Positions 59,087 through 64,000 of a stretch of 64,000 nucleotides of DNA are shown piece after piece (the first letter of the stretch is position 1; each line of letters opens with the position of its first letter). Source of the DNA: Rhizobacter sp. (GTDB taxonomy: Bacteria > Pseudomonadota > Gammaproteobacteria > Burkholderiales > Burkholderiaceae_C). The DNA is taken from assembly GCA_019635355.1 (NCBI GenBank), contig JAHBZQ010000001.1:4712001-4776000 (forward strand), in the 5' to 3' direction. Made by a program: the position numbers and the translations under genes. The notes below the pieces were generated by a model. That model made no database searches and was not told where the DNA came from. It saw only the letters and a program-made list of their open reading frames with translations.

Positions 59087-59845
59087 TCACAGCAATGAGC
59101 GTTCCTTGCACACGACGCAATCAGGGGCGCGCGCGGTCTTGATTTCCGTCCACTCCATGCTGCGGGCATCGAGCATCTGCAAGCGCCCGGCGAGCGACTC
59201 GCCCGTGCCGGCAAGCAGCTTCAGCGCCTCGGCCGCCTGCATGCTGCCGACGATGCCCACCAGCGGTGCGAAGACGCCCATCGTGGCGCAGCGCACCTCT
59301 TCGAAGGCGGCGTCTGGCGGGAAGAGGCAGGCGTAGCAGGGCGCGTCGGGCTGGCGGGTGTCGTAAACGGAGATCTGCGCATCGAAGCCGATGGCCGCGC
59401 CCGAGACCAGCGGCTTCTTGTGTCTCACACAGGCGGCGTTCACCGCGTGGCGGGTGGTGAAGTTGTCGGTGCAGTCGATCACCACGTCGGCGCCGGCCAC
59501 CAGTTCATCCAGCCGCTCGGGGCCGGCACGCTCGGTGAGGGCCACGACCTGCACCTCGGGGTTGATCTCGCCGATCGACTGCGCGGCCGATTCGGCCTTG
59601 GGCCGGCCCACGCGGCTCATGTCGTGCGCGATCTGGCGCTGCAGGTTGGTGAGGTCGACCGTGTCGTGGTCGACGAGGGTGATGCGGCCCACGCCGGCCG
59701 TGCCGAGGTACAGCGCCACCGGCGAGCCCAGGCCCCCTGCGCCGATCACCAGCGCATGCGAGTCGAGCAGCTTGCGCTGGCCTTCGATGCCCAGCTCGTC
59801 GAGCAGGATGTGGCGCGAGTAGCGCAGGAGCTGGTCGTCGTTCAT
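59087..59845 (-). CDS. moeB: Molybdopterin-synthase adenylyltransferase (MoeB/ThiF family)
   Basis: A 252-residue E1-like enzyme. The ATP site is VIGAGGLGSPVALYLG, followed by DLTNLQRQIAH, VIDCTDNFTTRH and the zinc cysteines in CYACLFP and CVVCKE. It adenylates the C-terminus of MoaD (or ThiS) for sulfur transfer. There is no rhodanese domain, so it is MoeB length. ThiF is the alternative; context does not decide. It would serve molybdopterin enzymes such as the sulfite-oxidase-like protein in this window. It sits downstream of a terminator that closes the ctpA gene. Confidence 0.9.
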   Translation of the reverse strand: MNDDQLLRYSRHILLDELGIEGQRKLLDSHALVIGAGGLGSPVALYLGTAGVGRITLVDHDTVDLTNLQRQIAHDMSRVGRPKAESAAQSIGEINPEVQVVALTERAGPERLDELVAGADVVIDCTDNFTTRHAVNAACVRHKKPLVSGAAIGFDAQISVYDTRQPDAPCYACLFPPDAAFEEVRCATMGVFAPLVGIVGSMQAAEALKLLAGTGESLAGRLQMLDARSMEWTEIKTARAPDCVVCKERSLL

Positions 59846-59870
59846 GGGGCAATGATGGCGCAGAAAGACA

Positions 59871-59893
59871 AACGCCCGCAGGCAGCGGGCGTT
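59871..59893 (-). terminator. Intrinsic terminator after ctpA
   Basis: AACGCCCGC and GCGGGCGTT form a nine-base stem around a five-base loop. Read on the minus strand it follows the ctpA stop by 19 bases and is followed by a T-rich stretch (TTTGTCTTTCT). It separates ctpA from moeB. Confidence 0.85.
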
Positions 59894-59912
59894 GTCGCGG
59901 GGAGCCGGGTGA

Positions 59913-61364
59913 TCAGTTGGTCGTCGAGGCCTCGGGCTTGCGTTCCACCGCGCTCTTGGACACCAGCACCGGCTTGCCTTTCAGGCGGTTGAGCGCCTGG
60001 GCGAGCTGGAAGTCTTCGGCGCTGCCGAACTCGGGCAGCGGCTTCGGGGCAGCCGTGTTCTTGGCGGCTTCTTCTTCCAGCTTCTTGCGCTGCTCTTCGC
60101 GGGCCTTCTCACGGGCGGTGTCTTTCACCTCGGGGCCCTGGCCGCTGTTGAGGTGCTTGTCGAGGTCGGCCTCGCGCATGCGCAGCGCGGCGAAGACATT
60201 GCCTTCGGCGGTCTCGTCGAGCATCACGTCGGGCACGATGCCGCGCGCCTGGATCGACTTGCCGCTCGGCGTGTAGTAGCGGGCCGTGGTGATCTTCACC
60301 GAGGTGTTGGCCACCGGCAGCTGGCGGATCTCGGTCTGCACCGAGCCCTTGCCGAAGGTCTGCGCGCCCATGATGGTGGCGCGCTTGTGGTCTTGCAGGG
60401 CGCCGGCCACGATCTCGCTGGCCGAGGCCGAGCCTTCGTTGACGAGCACCACCACCGGCACCGTCTTCATGGCTTCGGGCAGGCCCTTGAGCGGGTCGAA
60501 GCCGGAGCGGCGGCTGTAGTCGCGCTGCACCGCCTTGAACTCGGCGCGCGACTGCGGGATCTGCCCATTCATCGACACCACCGTCACACCTTGCGGCAGG
60601 AAGGCGGCCGAGATGGCGACGGCCGCGTCGAGCAGGCCGCCCGGGTCGTTGCGCAGGTCGAGCACCAGGCCCTTGAGGTTGGGATCTTGCGTGTACAGGT
60701 CGTTGACCTTGCGCACGAAGTCGATGACGGTGGGCTCCTGGAACTGGCGCACGCGCACCCAGCCGTAGCCGGGCTCGATCATCTTGGCGCTCACGCTCTG
60801 CACGTTGATCTCGGAGCGGGTGATGGTCACCGGGAAGGTGCGGCTCTCGGCCTTGCGGAAGATGGTGAGGATGACCTTGGTGTCACGCTCGCCGCGCATG
60901 CGCTTGACGGCCTGGTCCATCGTGAGGCCGCGCACGGCGGTGTCGTCGATCTTGGTGATGAGGTCACCCGACTTGATGCCGGCCTTGAAGGCGGGCGAGC
61001 CTTCGATGGGCGAGACGACCTTCACCAGGCCGTCTTCCATGCCGATCTCGATGCCCACGCCGACGAACTTGCCCGAGACGCTCTCGCGGAACTCGGTGAA
61101 GTTCTTGCCTTCGAGGTATTGGGAATGCGGGTCAAGGCCGGAGACCATGCCGCCGATGGCGTCGCGGATCAGCTTCTTCTCGTCGACCGGGTCGACGTAG
61201 GAGGTCTTCACCACATTGAAGACCTCGGCCAGCTGCTGCAGCTCTTCGAGGGGAAGCTGGTTGACGGGATTGCTGCGGGCCGTGGCCTGCAGTTGCATGG
61301 TGGTCAGACCCCCGGCCAAGGCCCCTACGACAACCCAGCCAGCGACCTTGAGTTTGGCGCCCAT
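59913..61364 (-). CDS. ctpA: C-terminal processing protease CtpA (S41 family)
   Basis: A 483-residue periplasmic serine protease. An N-terminal membrane anchor or signal (VAGWVVVGALAGGLTTM) is followed by a PDZ domain (about 85-175, VGIEIGMEDGLVKVVSPIEG) and the S41 protease core with GLVLDLRNDPGG, the Ser region NEGSASASEI and the Lys in TFGKGSVQT. A charged coiled tail (REKAREEQRKKLEEEAAKN) follows. Such proteases trim periplasmic proteins and peptidoglycan hydrolases. The ATG at 61364 has AGGAAGCAGG just upstream and is preferred over an ATG at 61400. Confidence 0.93.
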   Translation of the reverse strand: MGAKLKVAGWVVVGALAGGLTTMQLQATARSNPVNQLPLEELQQLAEVFNVVKTSYVDPVDEKKLIRDAIGGMVSGLDPHSQYLEGKNFTEFRESVSGKFVGVGIEIGMEDGLVKVVSPIEGSPAFKAGIKSGDLITKIDDTAVRGLTMDQAVKRMRGERDTKVILTIFRKAESRTFPVTITRSEINVQSVSAKMIEPGYGWVRVRQFQEPTVIDFVRKVNDLYTQDPNLKGLVLDLRNDPGGLLDAAVAISAAFLPQGVTVVSMNGQIPQSRAEFKAVQRDYSRRSGFDPLKGLPEAMKTVPVVVLVNEGSASASEIVAGALQDHKRATIMGAQTFGKGSVQTEIRQLPVANTSVKITTARYYTPSGKSIQARGIVPDVMLDETAEGNVFAALRMREADLDKHLNSGQGPEVKDTAREKAREEQRKKLEEEAAKNTAAPKPLPEFGSAEDFQLAQALNRLKGKPVLVSKSAVERKPEASTTN

Positions 61365-61408
61365 ATATGACCTGCTTCCTGCAAAAGACGGAGATTTCAC
61401 GCGAATTC

Positions 61409-61414
61409 AGTATA
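61409..61414 (-). promoter_or_regulatory. Candidate -10 element for ctpA
   Basis: Read on the minus strand, TATACT within TTTTATACTGAATT lies 44 bases before the preferred ctpA start. No clear -35 is seen at the right spacing. It also lies 8 bases before the alternative start at 61400, which supports using the downstream ATG. Confidence 0.45.
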
Positions 61415-61558
61415 AAACTGCGACCCCGCTTGGAGGGGCGTGGTAGCACTAAGTTTCACGGCATTTTCCCGCGGCGCCGCACGCAGTGGCGAAGGGTGTG
61501 CAAACAAACACGCAGGGCGCAAAAGGGCATCGTGTGCGTGGGGTCGGCGGCGGGGTTT

Positions 61559-64000
61559 TCAACCCTCGGCCGCGGCCATTTCGAAGCGCCCGCGCCCGGC
61601 GCGTTTGGCCTGGTAGAGCGCGACGTCGGCGCGCTGTGCGAGCGACTGCACCGAGTCTTCGCCGTGGCGCGCCACGGCCAGGCCCACGCTGGCGCCGATC
61701 GACAGCTGCTTGCCTTCGAGGGCGAAGGTCTCGCCCAGCGCACCGACGATCTTGCGGGCGACGGTGGCGGCCGCCGCGGCGTCTTTGACGTCGGGCAGCA
61801 CCACGGCGAATTCGTCGCCGCCCAGTCGCGCGAGCAGGTCGGTCGGGCGCAGCACCTTCTGCAGCCGCTGGGCCACGGCCACGAGCAGTGCATCGCCGGT
61901 GGCATGGCCGTGTTCGTCGTTCACCGGCTTGAAGCGGTCGAGGTCAACCATCAGCAAGGCGAGGGGGTGGTGGTCTTCCTGGGCGCGCAGCAGGGCTTCG
62001 CCCACCCGCAGGTCGAAGCCGGCGCGGTTGAGCGTGCCGGTGAGGGGGTCGGTCTGCGAGGCGTCGAGCAGGATCTGGTGCTGGCGCTTGTGGCTCGTGA
62101 TGTCTTGCGAAAGCGCCACCAGCCCGGCCACCTGACCCTCGGCGTCGCGGAAGGGGATGTAGGTGGTCTCGAAGTACTGGTGGCCCGCGGTGCCCGACTC
62201 GAACATCACCCGCTGGCCCGAGAGCGCCGCCTCGATGAACGGGCGGCGGCGCTCGTATTCCGTCTCGCCCAGCACCTCGCGCGCATGCTGGCCGGCGATG
62301 CGGCCGCGCGGGTGGCCCACCCACTGGTCGAAGGCGTCGTTGGTGAAGAGATAGCGCTGGTGCTTGTCGGCCACGGCCACCAGCACCGGCAGCGTGGCCG
62401 CCACCACCTTGAGGATGGATTCGCTGCGCTGCAGCTCGGTGCGGCTCCGGATCTCGTGCGAGATGTCGCGCATCACGATGGAGTAGGTCTCGACCTCCTG
62501 GCGCTCGTCGCGGTGCACGATGAGCATCTCGCTGACGTCGATCTCGCGGCCGTCGCCGCGCAGCACGGAGGTCTCGCCCAGCCAGAGGCCGGTGGCCAGC
62601 GCGGCCGGCATGATGATGTCGCGCACCTGGGGCTCGCGGTGCGCGGGCAGGAAGTCGTCGAAGCGCAGGTGCTGGATCGGGTCGTCGGGCTTGAGGTCGA
62701 GCATCGCCCGGCCGGCCGGGTTGAGGTAGAGCATCTGGCCCTGGGCGCTGACCTGGGCCACGATGTCGGTGCTGCGCTCGAAGATGGCGGTGAGCATCCG
62801 CTGCGCGCGCTGCTGCTGGGCGCGCTCGGTCACGTCTTCGATGGAGCCCACGTGGCCGATGAGCCGGCCGTCGACCGTGAGCGGCGCGGTGCGCACCGAG
62901 AGCATGGCCGGCTCGCCATCGGGCTTGGTCACGTAGAGGGTGTTGCGCACCGGCTCGAGGCTGGCTGTGGCCTCGCGCCAGACGGTCATGAGCTCCTGGC
63001 GCTGCGTGGGGGCGACCAGGTCGCTCCAGCCCCAGGCCATGCGCTCGCGCGGCAGGCCGAACTTCTGGAAATAGGCGTCGTTGGCGTAGGTGGTCTCGCC
63101 CCGCGTGTCGGTCATGAAGAGGCCGAGCGGGAAGGCGTTGCTGACCGCGTCGAACTGCGCCTGGCTGTGCCGGGCCGCCCGCTGGGTGCGCGCCAGGACC
63201 CAGGAGAACACCGCCCCGCCCACGGTGAGCAGCACCAGCACGCCGATGCCGAGGTTGCGCCGGGTGTAGAAGGCGGCGAGCAGCTCGTCGCGCTCCTGCG
63301 AGACGAGCACCGTGACCGGGTAGTCGACCAGGCGCTCGAAGGTGGCCAGGCGCGGCTGGCCGCCGGTCAGGCTGCCGTCATGCTCGAAAGCCCCTTGCAC
63401 GACGCCGGCCGCCGCGGGGCGCGGGCGGTTGGCGAGCACGTTCTGGCCGATCAGGGTGTCGGAGTAGGGCGCACGCACCACCACGATCCCATTCGAGGTG
63501 GTCAGCGAGATGCCGCCGGCCGGCTTCTCGCGCAGGCGCTCATGGATGGCGCTGAGCTTGGGCAGGTTGACCCAGGCCACCACGCCGGCGGCATTGCCGA
63601 CGGGTGTCGCCAGGCGGCGCGTCATCGGCCAGCGCCACGGCTCGGTGGTGCTGCCGCGCATCGGGTTGCCCACGTGCATGCCGTCGGCGCTGGCGGCGAA
63701 TTCGACGGGCGGCATCGCCTCGGCCCAGGCCGGCGCGCCCGGCACCGCGATGCCCTTGCCGGCCGCATCGACCAGGCTGAGCTGCACCAAGTCTTCGGAC
63801 TGGCGGCTGAAGGTCTGCAGCAGCTCGCCGAGACCGGCATCGAGTTCGGGCGAGCGGTGCAGCCACTGCTGCACCACCGCGAGCCGGCCTTCGGTGACAC
63901 GCAGCAGGTCGCGCGTCTGCTGGGCCGCGGCGTTGTTGATGAGGCGCAGCTGCTTGTGCGCGTTGGCTGCCATGCGCCGCTCTTGTGCGACGGCAAAACC
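61559..64000 (-). CDS. Membrane PAS-GGDEF diguanylate cyclase with periplasmic sensor domain, 5' end cut by the window edge
   Basis: At least 813 residues; the frame has no stop up to the last base, so the true start and probably a first transmembrane helix lie outside. An extracytoplasmic sensor of dCache type (about 1-255) is followed by a helix (LGIGVLVLLTVGGAVFSWVL), three PAS domains (about 285-400, 405-510, 525-640) and a GGDEF domain. The active-site loop is LARLGGDEF, and the inhibitory site RPTD lies five residues before it, so it should make c-di-GMP with product inhibition. No EAL domain follows. An ATG at 63973 is an internal possibility only. Confidence 0.93.
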   Translation of the reverse strand, partial: GFAVAQERRMAANAHKQLRLINNAAAQQTRDLLRVTEGRLAVVQQWLHRSPELDAGLGELLQTFSRQSEDLVQLSLVDAAGKGIAVPGAPAWAEAMPPVEFAASADGMHVGNPMRGSTTEPWRWPMTRRLATPVGNAAGVVAWVNLPKLSAIHERLREKPAGGISLTTSNGIVVVRAPYSDTLIGQNVLANRPRPAAAGVVQGAFEHDGSLTGGQPRLATFERLVDYPVTVLVSQERDELLAAFYTRRNLGIGVLVLLTVGGAVFSWVLARTQRAARHSQAQFDAVSNAFPLGLFMTDTRGETTYANDAYFQKFGLPRERMAWGWSDLVAPTQRQELMTVWREATASLEPVRNTLYVTKPDGEPAMLSVRTAPLTVDGRLIGHVGSIEDVTERAQQQRAQRMLTAIFERSTDIVAQVSAQGQMLYLNPAGRAMLDLKPDDPIQHLRFDDFLPAHREPQVRDIIMPAALATGLWLGETSVLRGDGREIDVSEMLIVHRDERQEVETYSIVMRDISHEIRSRTELQRSESILKVVAATLPVLVAVADKHQRYLFTNDAFDQWVGHPRGRIAGQHAREVLGETEYERRRPFIEAALSGQRVMFESGTAGHQYFETTYIPFRDAEGQVAGLVALSQDITSHKRQHQILLDASQTDPLTGTLNRAGFDLRVGEALLRAQEDHHPLALLMVDLDRFKPVNDEHGHATGDALLVAVAQRLQKVLRPTDLLARLGGDEFAVVLPDVKDAAAAATVARKIVGALGETFALEGKQLSIGASVGLAVARHGEDSVQSLAQRADVALYQAKRAGRGRFEMAAAEG

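Noticed and set aside
60153..61370. Plus-strand frame of 405 codons opposite ctpA, and similar long frames opposite gmd, fcl, ubiB and the DNA ligase
   Set aside because: All mirror well-identified genes and show low-complexity composition; none has a ribosome-binding site or family motif.

Overview
The window is 64 kb of GC-rich DNA, densely packed with genes, from a betaproteobacterium. It most resembles the Burkholderiales, probably the Rubrivivax/Leptothrix/Methylibium side. The pointers are the ubiJ-ubiB pair, the block FmdB-like / DUF502 / aspS / nudB / endonuclease-like / clsB that is typical of this order, and many TACAAT/CACAAT -10 elements lying just before start codons. No rRNA, tRNA, CRISPR array, transposase or prophage gene was seen. 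No stretch longer than about 285 bases lacks a gene.

Region 1 (1-20.7 kb) is a cell-surface polysaccharide locus built of two converging arms. The plus-strand arm starts with a carrier-protein module: a phosphopantetheinyl transferase, an acyl carrier protein, a GH2 mannosidase-like protein without signal peptide, a fused double alpha/beta-hydrolase and an OafA-type O-acyltransferase. A divergent acyl-CoA dehydrogenase is cut by the left edge. The arm continues with a heptose isomerase-like gene, a glycosyltransferase, a heptose kinase-like gene, an epimerase, a nucleotidyltransferase and galE. The minus-strand arm carries a GmhB-like phosphatase, gmd, fcl, manC, an EpsL-like outer-membrane barrel and the initiating sugar-phosphate transferase. 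One perfect palindromic terminator separates the arms. Together they could make GDP-mannose, GDP-fucose (or a 6-deoxy-heptose) and GDP-D-glycero-D-manno-heptose, and attach acyl groups to the polymer. No exosortase, polymerase, flippase or chain-length gene is present, so the locus probably continues to the left.

Region 2 (20.9-37.9 kb) is mostly housekeeping: ubiJ, ubiB, a sodium:solute symporter, FmdB-like, DUF502, aspS (predicted non-discriminating), nudB, an EEP-family protein, clsB, an MBL-fold exonuclease with an ATP-dependent DNA ligase, and glutathione reductase. A GspE-type ATPase with an apparent MshEN (c-di-GMP) domain and a degenerate kinase/receiver-like protein sit between aspS and nudB. 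Two 27-bp inverted-repeat elements bracket the exonuclease-ligase pair.

Region 3 (38-52.2 kb) is accessory. It holds a LysR regulator divergent from a tiny protein, tandem EamA transporters, a DUF429 protein, an AraC regulator, a minus-strand MSHA pilin operon in the order mshB-A-C-D-O-P-Q, and a GbsR/MarR-controlled redox operon (DCC thiol protein, SDR-DoxX fusion, sulfite-oxidase-like protein) with two matching operators.

Region 4 (52.2-64 kb) holds a patatin lipoprotein, a CPA1 antiporter with a YkvA protein and a secreted nuclease, a MipA porin-like protein, arginase, a LOG-family protein, MoeB, a CtpA protease, and a large PAS-GGDEF diguanylate cyclase that runs off the right edge. The c-di-GMP synthase, the MshEN ATPase, the MSHA pilins and the exopolysaccharide locus together suggest a surface-attachment programme; that link is inference.
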